Positions 1 through 10,519 of a stretch of 64,000 nucleotides of DNA are shown piece by piece. Positions within the stretch are counted from its first letter, which is position 1, and each line of letters starts with the position of its first letter. The DNA comes from Acorus gramineus (taxonomy: Eukaryota > Streptophyta > Magnoliopsida > Acorales > Acoraceae), in contig CM060856.1 in assembly GCA_030737835.1 (NCBI GenBank), positions 20,085,941 through 20,149,940 of the forward strand, given 5' to 3'. A model generated the notes under the pieces. The model was not told the DNA's origin, did no database searches, and saw only the letters and a list, made by a program, of their open reading frames with translations. A program made the translations under genes and the position numbers.

Positions 1-114
1 CACCAGTAACAACCGTCGACGTGCAAACAAACAAAAAGTGAGTAACTTTAATAGCAACACAGAGAGATGCAAATGCAGAGAAACAAACCGACTGATCCTG
101 AAGGAGCCGTCGCT
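1..114. other. Left flank of element A, unassigned
   Basis: This is the sequence left of the tatga target duplication. Removing element A (120-8688) and one duplication copy joins it to 8694 onward. That joined sequence looks like part of an older LTR-type element, but nothing in these 114 bases alone identifies it. Confidence 0.3.
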
Positions 115-119
115 TATGA

Positions 120-2841
120 TGTTGTGTCTGTGTCATTTGGAGCGCTCTGTTTGAAGATTTGGGTACATAATTTTTTTTTCTTAAGTTATGTATTCCTGAT
201 TTGGTATTTGGATTTGATTTTGTTAAAAGCCAAGATGATGAGGTTTAATTATGAGTTTACTATGAGATGTCTAGTTTTGAGTTAGCTTTCGTACAGAAGT
301 GGAATTAGATCAACTGGATTCTTGTAGTAAAAGTTATGGGTATTTTTCCAAGTATACCCCGGGGATGGAAATTCTGGCAGCAGCCCTGTTCCATGTTCGG
401 CTCTAATTTCGGATTAGCTAGAGGGATTATCTTAGAGGACTCCAATTGGAAATCTAACTGCATATTTGGTGTCCTGGTGCCATTTTAGACCTCTCACGAA
501 AATTTCATCGAATTCCGGCATCGTTTCCAAAAATTCCGCAGTTCCGGGGCGTATCCGGGTTTTTAAGTCGCACAATATATAAGTGGGATCTAAAATTCCC
601 GAGTTACTATTCATCATCCCCGACCTTGGACTCTCTCTCTCCTCTCCTCCGTTTTTCTTCCGTTTGAGCCCCCTACACCCCTCAAAATCAAAAACCCAAA
701 GCACGGGAAGTGTAGATCGGGTCCCGATCTACACACCGGTGTCTTCAAAACCCAATTCTGACGACTCTAGCCACTCCGTTCCCCTCTCTTTGTCCTCTGA
801 TTCGGGCCATTTCGAGGGCCGTGGTAGATCGGAGCGAAAGATTTGAGGCGCTCGAGCAGGGGCTGACCTGTTCCGGGCAGCAGGCAGCAGCGGCAGCGAC
901 CCAGGCGGCGCGCAGGCCGGGCGCGGACGGGCATGCGCTCGTGCGTGCGCGGGTGTGCGTACGCGCGGCGGTGCACCCGGGCGGTCGGGTGGCCGTGCGG
1001 GTGGTTGCCGGAGTGCTCGGGCTAACGTGCGTGCGGGTCGCGTGCACGTTTGCCCGAGTGTTAGGTGTTTGTTGTGGGGTTTGGGGTATTTATTTGTGTA
1101 TTTAATGATAACTGTGGATTTATACTTACCAAGTAATACCCTGTCTTGCAGATCTTGACGGGCGGTCGCACGACGACCCCGATTCTGGTGAGTGGGACAA
1201 TCCAACCCAGTAGAGAGGTGTTATACGCACTTGGGCGTATACCGACCTCTCCTGGGGTGACATGGATAAATATTACCTGCAATAATATGTAATCCATGCT
1301 TGTGTGAATTATGTGTAGAATGCATGCTGCCCTAGTCCTTGCATGTTAGGGACTTGCACCCTTAGGATATGCATATGAGCCATGTAGCATGTCCCCTGGT
1401 TTTCATGCTAGGAAACCCCGGCCTATGCATGCGTCCTACTAGTTTATTTATTAAATTGAATGCTGGTATCTGTTAGATCGCATGCCTTAGGATAATATTA
1501 TAGGGAGGAGCCTTGCGAGGTCAACGCTGAGACCCGTGTTAGGGTACTCCGTGTTCCTTGTTTGGTTGTCGGGATGTCCTGTATCGGGATCTCGGGCTGC
1601 CCTCCCAAGGTTCTAGTCCCAATAATATTATATGTAATGATTGTATGATTGGTATAATTATTAGCATAGTTGGTGGATATTATAGGGGAGGGGCCTTGCA
1701 AGGACAGCGGTGAGACCCGGGTTAGGGTACTCCGTGTTCCTTGTTTGGTTGTCGGGGTATCCTATAACGGGAACTCACGCCGCCCTTCCGAGTTTCTTTC
1801 CCCCAATGATATTCCAGCCTTGCTGATTTTTGTACATGTTCCCGCATCTTGATGATGCACCCGGTTGAATTCAGAGGAATTCATGACATTTTGAGTTGTA
1901 ATGATATGTAGTCGGCGGATCCGAGTGGATCATATGCGTATGGATAGGCTGTTCTGTTCCCTGCGTTGGATTCGGTAGAGGCTACCCCCAGCGTTAGAAA
2001 GGCCGTCCTTCGGAGGACCCACATAAGTAGGCACCTCCTGATTTGGTTTCGGACTGTGCTGAAGTTGTGGGTGGAGACCAAGCGGCCTACGGAGTGGAGG
2101 GAGAGACTATCGGTGGACCAAGGGTGACCAACAGCCTAGTCAGTCCCAAAATCCTATGTCACCCATTGATGGGTGAGGGTGAGGGTGTAGTGGGTTGGCG
2201 ATGAGCGACCTACTGGATTTGTGAATGGATGATTATCAGTCCCAATAGCCTATGTCACCCATTGATGGGTGAGGGTGAGGGTGTGGTGGTTCGGCGAAGT
2301 ACGAACCACTGGATTATGTTGTTATGTCTTGGAGATTGGATAAATAATGGAATTGTGGTAAATATTGTCTGTGATGCATGGGTTGTGTTGTTCACTGAGC
2401 GTGTGGCTCACCCCTCGCACATGTTTTTCCCCAGTGGTCACTGAGCCTGAGCTGGAGCCGGAGCAGCAGTTGGAGCTTTCCGAGGGATTCCTTCAGTAGC
2501 GGAGCAGCGCCACGTCCCGCGAGTACCAGAGGCTATCAGCATCCCTTCTTGACTGTATGTATTTGATTCCCGTGCTTGGCACGTGTTTGTATATGTTCAG
2601 TTGTATTTGTGTATATTGGCTCTCACAGGACGTATGATTGAGTATCGAGTCTGTAGAATGTTTATTCACAGATTCAGTCTTTTGCTTCCGCATTTGGTGT
2701 ATATATATCATGTCAGCTCTTTTGTTGCATGTGTGTCATTCTAGTTGTCTGTGTATGATATATTATTGATCTCCTGTGTTGGCTTCTGATATGATATATA
2801 CACTTGCCGCGTCCCTGGGTTGGCCGCCCTGGGGCGTGACA
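120..2841 (+). repeat. 5' LTR of element A
   Basis: It begins TGTTGTGTCTGTGTC, which resembles the family end TGTTATATATGTGTC seen in the solo copies, and it ends GGGGCGTGACA. In order it holds the conserved block around 446-570, a TATA-like sequence near 577-583 and a CT-rich leader (about 632-670). A dyad lies at 710-734, a short GC-rich core at about 880-1060, and a splice-acceptor-like CTGTCTTGCAG near 1141-1151. Duplicated modules follow at about 1500-1620, 1683-1805, 2130-2215 and 2240-2310. Compared with the solo copies it lacks the donor-side block and most of the GC-rich core, and it has extra sequence at about 140-440. Confidence 0.65.
710..734 (+). other. Conserved 25-bp dyad in the leader of LTR A
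   Basis: An 11-base arm TGTAGATCGGG, one central base and the exact complementary arm form a perfect dyad that extends one pair further. The same dyad occurs in LTR B (6393-6417) and LTR F (about 61878-61902), with one mismatch in LTR D, shortened in LTR E and partly deleted in LTR C. Confidence 0.8.
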
Positions 2842-3308
2842 TATTTGATCTTGGCATGAACATAAAAGTTGTACATAATCTTCTTAGATTTCCATCGGTC
2901 TTGGAATCGTACAATTCAGAGCTGTATCGGGGAAGTTATGGCTGTTCCAGTGAAGCTTGCGCAGAATTTCTAGTCGGAGGGCGACTTAGTAATTCCCCCT
3001 TAGATATTTTGATAAATATCTCCTCTCTCTCTCTTCCCCTCCCAATGTGCACGTCGACCAGCATTTCTGGTCCCTCTCCTCTCTTTCTTTTGCACCCCAT
3101 GTGTTTGGGTTTATGCTTCAAAGAGATGGAGAGGGTGGAGGTGCTAGTGGTGGTGGATCTTTGTCTTTGTGTTGTTGTGTTGTTGTTCTCCCCTCTATAT
3201 CAAGCTCTCTTTGCATGATCTCCCCCCCCCTGTTTTTGCTGCCATAGAGGGCTGAAGAGGAGGCTGAGGAGGCTGAGTGGAGGTGGTGGTGGTGGTGGTT
3301 CCGGTGGC
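2842..3308 (+). other. Putative interior of element A
   Basis: This stretch separates the end of the left LTR from the first sequence that clearly resembles the right LTR. At 2851-2861, TTGGCATGAAC is a degenerate match to the initiator-tRNA primer site TTGGTATCAGA, nine bases after the LTR end. No long meaningful ORF is present. The rest has CT-rich and GA-rich tracts, and part of it may be the diverged 5' side of the right LTR, so the right boundary is approximate. Confidence 0.4.
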
Positions 3309-3809
3309 GGCGTTTCGGTGCGCGAAGGGCCCCCGAACCTCTCCCTTTCTTTTCCCTCCTAAAGTGAGCTCCTCCCCTCCTTTTTTCTTGGTTTTCTTGA
3401 CTTAAGGGATTGTGGGAAAGTCATGCATGCTAGGTAGGGGTGTTTGGGTGTGTGTGAGAGGTTGAAAGGGGTGAAAAAGGGGTTAAGAGGGCTTGGGCGC
3501 GCGCTGGGCGGTCTGCGCGCGTGCGCGCGCAGGCGCGCGCGCAGGTGAGCGCTGGCGGGCGCAGTCGGGCGCGCAGTCGCGCGCGGGTGCGTGCGCGGGT
3601 GCGCGCGGAGTGGTCGCGCAGGTGCGCGCCGGTGCTGGCGCGAGCGGGGGTGTGCGCGCGGGTGCGCGCGAGCATGCGCGCGCGCGGGCAAGGCACCAGG
3701 GCACTGCGCCTAGGTGCGGGGCAGGGCGCCTAGGCATGCGCCTGGGCGCGGAGCTGGGGACCAGTGCGTGCGCGTGCTGGGGCGTGCGCGCAGTGCGCGC
3801 GGGGGCGCG
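3309..3809 (+). repeat. 3' LTR of element A, left segment
   Basis: It shares GTTTCGGTGCGCG (3313-3325) with the same LTR position in the solo copies. A CT-rich, donor-like stretch and then the GC-rich core (about 3490-3809) follow. It stops exactly at the gcgcg duplication (3805-3809) that flanks nested LTR B and continues at 6821. Confidence 0.55.
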
Positions 3810-6800
3810 TGTCACGCCCCAGGGCGGCCGTCCCCGGGACGCGGCAAGTGTATATATAATATCAGAATCTACACAGGAGGTCAATAATATATCATACACA
3901 AACAACTCGAATGACACACATGCAACAAAGGGGCTGACATGATATATACACCAAATGCGGAAGCAAAAGACTGAATCTGTAAATAAACATTCTACAGACT
4001 CGATACTCAATCATCTGTCCTGTGAGAGCCAATATACACAAATACAACTGAACATATACAAACACGTGCCAAGCACGGAAATCAAATACATACAGTCAAG
4101 AAGGGATGCTGATAACCTCTGGCACTCGCGGAACGTGGCGCTGCTCCGCTACTGAAGAAATCCCTCGGAAAGCTCCAACTGCTGCTCCGGCTCTAGCTCA
4201 GGCTCAGTGACCACTGGGGAAAAACATATGCGAGGGGTGAGCCACACGCTCAGTGAACAGCACAACCCATGCATCACAGACAATATTTACCATAATTCCA
4301 TTATTTATCCAGCCTCTAAGACATAACAACATAATCCAGTGGTTCGTACCTCGCCAAACCACCACACCCTCACCCTCACCCATCAATGGGTGACATAGGC
4401 TATTGGGACTGATAATCATCCATTCACAAATCCAGTAGGTCGCTCATCGCCAACCCACTACACCCTCACCCTCACCCTACCACGGGTGACATAGGATTTT
4501 GGGACTGACTAGGCTGTTGGTCACCCTTGGTCCACCGATAGTCTCTCCTCCACTCCGTAGGCCGCTTGGTCTCCACCCACAACTTCAGCACAGTCCGTCA
4601 CAAAAATCGGGAGGCGCCTACTGATGTGGGTCCTCCGAAGGACGGCCTTTCTAACGCTGGGGCAGTCTCTACCGGATCCAACGAAGAGGACAGAACAGCC
4701 TATCCATACGCATATGATCCACTCGGATCCGCCGACAACACATCTCTACAACTCAAATGTCATGAACTCTTCAGAGTTCCTCCAGGGCGCATAACCACGA
4801 TGCGGGGAAACATGTACAATAAAAGCAAGGTTGGAATATCATTGGGGGAAAGAACTCGGGAGGGCGGCGTGAGTTCCCGTTATAGGATACCCCGACAACC
4901 AAACAAGGAACACGGAGTACCCTAACCCGGGTCTCACCGCTGTCCTCGCAAGGCCCCTCCCCTATAATATTCATTAACATGCTAATAATCATACTAATTA
5001 TATAACATTACTTATAATATTACTGGGACTAGAAACCTTGGGAGGGCAGCATGAGGTCCCGATACAGGACATCCCGACAACCAAACAAGGAACACGGAGC
5101 ACCCTAACACGGGTCTCAATGTTGACCTCGCAAGGCTCCTCCCTATAATATTATCTAAGGCATGCGATTTAACATACACTAGCATTTAATTTAATAAATA
5201 AACTAGTAGGGCGCATGCATAGGCCGAGGTTCCCTAGCATGAAAACAGGGGGACATGATGCATGGCTCCCACACCTATCCTATGGGTGCAAGTCCCTAAC
5301 ATAAAAGCCTAGGGTAGCATGCATTCTGTATTTAAAATCATGCTCACATGCAATACATATTACTACAGGTTAATATAATCCACGGTGCCCCAGGAGAGGT
5401 CGGTATACGCCCAAGTGCGTATGACCCCTCCCGACTGGGTTGGATTGTCCCACTCACCAGAAAAGGGGTCGTCGCGCGACCGTCCGTCAAGATCTGCAAG
5501 ACAGGTATTTATACGGTGAGTAAAATACATAAATACCCCAAAATACATAAAAAAAATACTCTAAAAATACCCAACACTCGGACAAGCGTACATACGGCCC
5601 GTACGCACGCGTATCCGAGTATCCCGACTCACTCCCGAACCCACCGGGCAACCGCACGCACGGCCACCCGCCCTCGGATGCGCCGACGCGCCTCAGCCCG
5701 CGCGCACCGCACGTCCCGCCCACCGCGCACTGCACGCACCCCCCAGCACGCGCGCGCACTGGTCCCCAGCACCGCGCGCACTGGTCCCCAGCACCGCACC
5801 CAGGCGCATGCCCAGGCGCCCTGCCCAGCACCCAGGCGCACAGCCCGCGCGCGCGCACTCCCGCGCACACCCCCGCTCGCGCCAGCACCTGCGCACCCGC
5901 GCGCCCGCTCCGCGAGAACCCGCGCACCGGCGCGCACGCTCCCGCGCGACTGCGCGCCCGACTGCGCCTGCCAGCGCCCAACCTAGCTCCACCCGCGCGC
6001 ACGCCCGCGCGCGCGCGCCCCTGCCAGCTGCTGCGCCTGCTGCCTGTGCTGCTGCCACCAGCCACCCTGCCCGAGCACCTCAACCACCACCCACCGGCCA
6101 CCCCAAGGCCTCCGACCACCCCCCACAGCCCTCCGACGGCCACCCACCGCCGCCGACCGCCTCCCAACCTCAAATCCACCCTCCTAACATACATCTACAC
6201 AAGAAAAGAGGGGAAAAGAGGCTTACCAAGGGGAGGAGGGGAAGTCCGGTTGCTCTCCGCGCACTGAAACCTCACCCAAAGGGCTTCCAACGCCCGGATC
6301 TACTCCCACCTCCGAAATGGGCCAAAACAGAGGAGAAGAGAGGGCGGACGGAGGGGCAAAACTCGCCGGAATTCGGATTTGAAAGCACCGGAGTGTAGAT
6401 CGGGACCCGATCTACACTTCCTATGCTTTGGGTTTTAAGCTTTGAGGGCTCTAGGGGGCTCAAAAGTGAGAAATAGAGAGAGGGGAGAGAGAAAATGAAA
6501 TTGGTAGGGATGATGAATAGTGCCACTCAAAAATTAGATTCCATTTATATAGCGAGTCACTTAAAATACCCGGATACGCCCCGAAACTGCGAAATTTCGG
6601 AAACGTTATCAGAATTCAACGAAATTTTCGTGAGAGGCCTAAAATGGCACCAAGACACCAAATATGCAATTAGATTTCCAATCGGAGTCCTCTAGCTCAG
6701 GACGATGGCTAACGGTCCAAAAATTAGCGGTACCGATCGAAAACCGAAAAAAAATGAAAAACTGCCACAATGCTCCAACGGTTACCAGCAGGTTAAAAGT

Positions 6801-6815
6801 GACACAAATATAATA
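3810..6815 (-). mobile_element. Solo LTR B nested in the right LTR of element A
   Basis: The plus strand starts TGTCACGCCCC and ends GTGACACAAATATAATA. Family members end ...ATAACA, so the terminal CA has become TA here. It is flanked by the 5-bp duplication gcgcg (3805-3809 and 6816-6820). Transcription sense would be minus. Visible landmarks are TATA-type sequence at 6545-6555, the dyad at 6393-6417, donor-like GGTAAGCC (complement near 6221-6228), the GC-rich core at about 5580-6060 and acceptor-like CTTGCAG (complement near 5491-5497). No interior sequence or second LTR remains, which indicates LTR-LTR recombination after insertion. Confidence 0.85.
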
Positions 6816-6820
6816 GCGCG

Positions 6821-8688
6821 CTGGGCTGAACGCGCGGTGCGCGCGGGCGCGCGCGAGCGTGCGAGTGCGTGCGGCAGTGCGTCGGGGCGCGCGGGCAGGC
6901 GCGCGGCAGTGCGCCGATGGTGCCGGCGTGCGTGCGTGCGTGCGCATCCGTGCGTGCGCGTGCGGGTGGCCGTGCGTGCGGCTGCCCGGGGTTCGGGAAT
7001 GAGTTGGGGTGCTCGGGCTCGCGTGCGTACGGGCCGTATGTACGTTTGCCCGAGTATTGTGTATTTTTAGTGTATTTTTGGGGTATTTGTGTATTTTACT
7101 CACAAAGTTGATTACCCTGTCTTGCAAATCTTGACGGACGGTCGCGCGACGACCCGGTTATCGGTGAGTGGGACAACCCAACCCAGTTAGGAGGCGCTAT
7201 ATGCACTTGGGCGTATACCGTCTTCCCCTAGGGCACCATAGTTAATATTAATTGATTAATATGTAATCTGTGCACGCATGATTAGTGTGTAGAATGCATG
7301 CCACCCTAGACTTGTATGTTAGGGACTTGCACCCATAGGATATGTGTAAGAGCCGTGCATCCTGTCACCCTATTCACATGATAGGAAGCCTCGACCTATG
7401 CATGTGTCCTACTAGTTTGATTTATTAATTAAATGCAAACTTATGATATTTTAGTATGCCTTGGGGAATACTAAGGGGGCCTTGCGAGGTCAACATTGAG
7501 ACCCGGGCTAGGGTACTCCGTGTTCCTTGTTTGGTTGGCGGGATGTCCTATATCGGGACCTCAGGTTGCCCTCCCAAGGTTTCTTTTTCTCATTATTATC
7601 TTATGTATTCCCCGCATCTTGGTTATGCGCGCTGGAGGAATTCTGAAGAATTCAAGACATTAGAGTTGTAGAGATGTGTTGTCAGCGGATCCGAGTGTAG
7701 GCTGTTCTGTTCCCTTCGTTGGATCCGTGTAGAGACTGCCCCGGCGTTAGAAAGGCTGTCCCGTGCAGGGGCTCCCATCAGTAGGCACCTCCTGATTTGG
7801 GACGGACTGTGCTGAATGTGGGGGTGGCCAAGCGGCCTACGGAGTGGGGAGAGACTATCGGTGGACCAAGGGTGACCAACAGCCTAGTCAGTCCCAAGAG
7901 CCTATGTCACCTATTGAGGGGTGAGGGTGAGGGTGTGGTGGGCCGGCGATGTGGCGACCCACAGAATTGTGTAAGGATGATTATCAGCCTTGTAAGTCCC
8001 AATATCCTTTGTCACCTATTGAGGGGTGAGGGTGAGGGTGTAGTGGGTTGGCGATAGCGACTCACTTAATTTATGTAGTTAGTCCCAATATCCTATGTCA
8101 CCTATTGAGGGGTGAGGGTGAGGGTGTAGTGGGTTGGCGATAGCGACCCACTGGATTTGTATAGCTGTTGCCATTTTGTGGCTTTTAATAATGGGATTGT
8201 GGATTATTAAGATCTGGTGGTTAATATAAATTGTGATGCATGGGTTGTGCTGTTCACTGAGTGTGTGGCTCACTCTCGCATAATATTTTTTCTCCAGTGT
8301 CATCTGAGTCGGAACTGAAGGAAAAGTTCCCCGAGGGACTTCATCAGTAGCGGAGTAGCGCCACGTCCCGCGAGTATCAGAGGCTATCAGCATCCCTTGT
8401 GATTGTATGTATTATATTCCGTGCTTGGGCACGCGTTTGTATTGTATTTGGATGTCATTGTATATATTGGCTCTCACAGGACAGTTGATTATGTATCGAG
8501 TCTGTAATATGTTTTTGGATTACAGATTCAGTCTTTTAGCTTCTGCTTTTGGTGTATATATCATGTCAGCCCTGCTTTTGTTGTCTGTGTTGTCATTTTA
8601 GCTGTTGTGTGAGTATGTTATTGAACTCCTGTTTATACTGATATCATATATACACTTGCCGCGTGCCGGGGACGCCCGGGGCGTGACA
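6821..8688 (+). repeat. 3' LTR of element A, right segment
   Basis: The GC-rich core resumes directly after the second gcgcg copy and runs to about 7040. An acceptor-like site with a mutated final base (CTTGCAA) lies near 7122-7128. Three copies of the G-rich module start near 7890, 7995 and 8081. The segment ends GGGGCGTGACA at 8688, followed by the outer duplication tatga (8689-8693). Confidence 0.7.
7890..8160 (+). repeat. Three tandem G-rich modules in LTR of element A
   Basis: Three units with spacings of about 105 and 87 bp each carry AGTCCCAA...TGTCACC followed by four GGG tracts (G3-TGA-G3-TGA-G3, six bases, G3). The other LTRs have two units. The pattern fits a G-quadruplex motif on the LTR sense strand. 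Confidence 0.75.
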
Positions 8689-8693
8689 TATGA

Positions 8694-9723
8694 AACTTCA
8701 GAATTTTAAGAAAAGCAAGTAAACAGCAATTTGTTTAGAGTAACTTAAGCAATAAATGTAAAGGAAGGAAGCAGTAAAGAAAATAAACAGTAATGAACCA
8801 TAATAACATAAAAAGATAAAGCAAATTTTTAGTAGTCCCTGGGATTTAAACCCAAAGTTGATGAAGAGCCAAAAGGGAGAGTTCCAAATGGTCCCTAGAC
8901 CAACTGACCGACGGCCTCAAACAAGGCAGTCCATCAGGTAAATCTCGTTTTTAAATGGAGGATTTATGTTCAATAAAAGGGCTTTCATACTCACAAATTA
9001 TTTAAAACCTAAACTTATATATATATTGATCTTAAAGAGGTTCACAAAGGAGTAGATACAATGCCTCAACTAGTGAGAAAACTCAAGCTCTTAACTTGAA
9101 TTCTTTGGAAAGAAAAGAAGACAACTTGATTTAGGGTAGACATGGTTGGAATAGAGTTTTCTTCTACAAAGAGGTCTCTTTCTCTCTGGTTTCAAGTGGT
9201 GGAAAGGCTGCCTACAACTTCTACAAGGTTAGGGACGCATGCATGGATATGGCTGTGTGTGGGTGATCATGGATGGCTTTTCTCTTCACCGTTGCCCTCT
9301 ATTTATAGAGGTATTGGGCCAATGGTGTGTAGACAACACACAAGGGCTATCATCACGCCATTCTCGTCGATCAGGTGCTGGCAAGAGCGAAGGATGGCAT
9401 CTTCAGTCGAAAGGAGGAGCGTCACTGCAACTTTTTTCAACTGTTGTGACCCAGACAGGGTGATGGCTCTGACCAGTGCCGTCGGGTGATTAGGGTTGCA
9501 TGTGCTACAAGCGACCGCACAATTAGCATCCGTCTCCCACGTAGGAGACGGCTCCCCCACATCCGTCTAGGTTTAATCTAATGGCACGTCAAGCATCCGT
9601 CGCGTGGGAGAGCCTTTGCTGTGGTTGGTTCTCCTCAAGGTTCTTTCTTCAATTCTTTGATCTTCTGCATTTGTTGGTTCTTTTATTTCTTTTAATGCCT
9701 CCCAGTAGGGTTTTGGTCACATG
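8694..9723 (-). mobile_element. Degenerate LTR-like region, unrelated to family A
   Basis: No coding potential is visible. Read on the minus strand, the region begins TGTGACCAAAACCCTACTGG (from about 9723) and carries a TATA box, TATAAATAG, at about 9300-9308. It has several copies of the word CATCCGTC and a downstream AT-rich part. This layout is typical of an LTR with U3, TATA and a leader. Element A inserted at its lower end, and 1-114 would continue it. I found no second LTR or target duplication, so the assignment is an inference. Confidence 0.35.
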
Positions 9724-10434
9724 CCTGTAAAAAGAAATATTATTAATGATATGTATTTCATTATTCTGATAGGTCAAAAATGGGATATCTACAGATATGA
9801 CCTAATATTGTACTGAAAATACTTAACAATGTTCTCAGAATCCATAACAATGTACTAAGAGACCGACGTGGAACATATCACTCAAGCAGAGAAAAAAAAT
9901 TATGCTATAACATGGAATATATCATTAAAGTATATCATACATGGAAAGGAGTATCACATATTAAATCTGGACCTAGACATTCATTTGAAGAACTGATTTT
10001 GAAAAGAACATATTAAAATGACTTACAATAGGCATATTTCTATGTATTGAAGTTTGTGGTTCTCTGCCATCGCTGCTGCCGTCATCGGCGTAGGGGGGAG
10101 CATCAGGTTGGTGGCCTATTTAGGGTTTCATATGGAGTAGGCTTTTAGGGTTTTAAATGGTGGGCTTGTTAGGGTTTTGAATGGAGAAGAAACACAAGGG
10201 GTGGACGAACATGCATGATGAAAGAAATAATTTTGGGTTTGGATTTCGTTCTCTCTGCGATTTGGGGGGGAAAAAAAGGAGAAAAAGTGAATAGAAGAGA
10301 TGACTTGGGAAAGAAGAAGGTGAGATTTGGATTGTTTGGGTAAATATATTTGTTGAAAGAGTATTTTTGGAAGTCAAAAAAAGAGGTTTGAAGAAAAGTG
10401 TTAAATTGAACCTAAAAATAATGAGTTTGAGAGA
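9724..10434. other. Intergenic stretch with telo-box cluster and a tiny possible exon
   Basis: Three TTAGGGTTT motifs (AAACCCTAA on minus) lie at about 10120-10175. On the minus strand they precede a short frame of 25 codons starting near 10108, which runs into a consensus donor GTAAGT at 10021-10026. This resembles the 5' end of a plant transcript, but no further exon was recognised. Confidence 0.25.
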
Positions 10435-10519
10435 TGGGGACCTAGAAAAAAGTAAAAAAAATTAAGGGACCTAAAAATAATTGAGAGGTGGCTGTGAGTA
10501 CCTGTAATTAAGTTCCCCG
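10435..10519 (+). mobile_element. One terminal repeat of a Mutator-type element
   Basis: The reverse complement starts GGGGAACTTAATTACAGG and continues with a TCACAGCCACC word. It closely resembles the terminal repeats of the Mutator-type MITE at 29032-30347 (GGGAAACTAATT...TCACAGTCACC). The partner end was not found nearby, so this is probably a truncated copy. Confidence 0.4.

Larger units (their letters stand above)
120..8688 (+). mobile_element. Element A: two-LTR retroelement with giant LTRs and minimal interior
   Basis: The element is bounded by the 5-bp direct duplication tatga at 115-119 and 8689-8693. Its left LTR is 120-2841. Its right LTR is represented by about 3309-3809 plus 6821-8688 and is interrupted by solo LTR B. 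The orientation is taken as plus because the LTR reads TGTT...GTGACA, with a TATA box near its 5' side and a conserved GGGGCGTGACA end. The interior is at most about 470 bp and has no gag or pol, so the element is non-autonomous or internally deleted. The left LTR is more diverged than the solo copies, and its extreme 5' end matches the family terminus only loosely. I saw no convincing polypurine tract. Confidence 0.7.

Noticed and set aside
2171-2194. GGGTGAGGGTGAGGG as possible interstitial telomere repeat
   Set aside because: The unit is not the plant telomere repeat TTTAGGG, and it belongs to a defined LTR module.
3490-4010. Overlapping ORFs of 149 and 175 codons in the GC-rich core of element A
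   Set aside because: Same compositional artefact. They also cross the boundary of nested LTR B, so they cannot be old genes.
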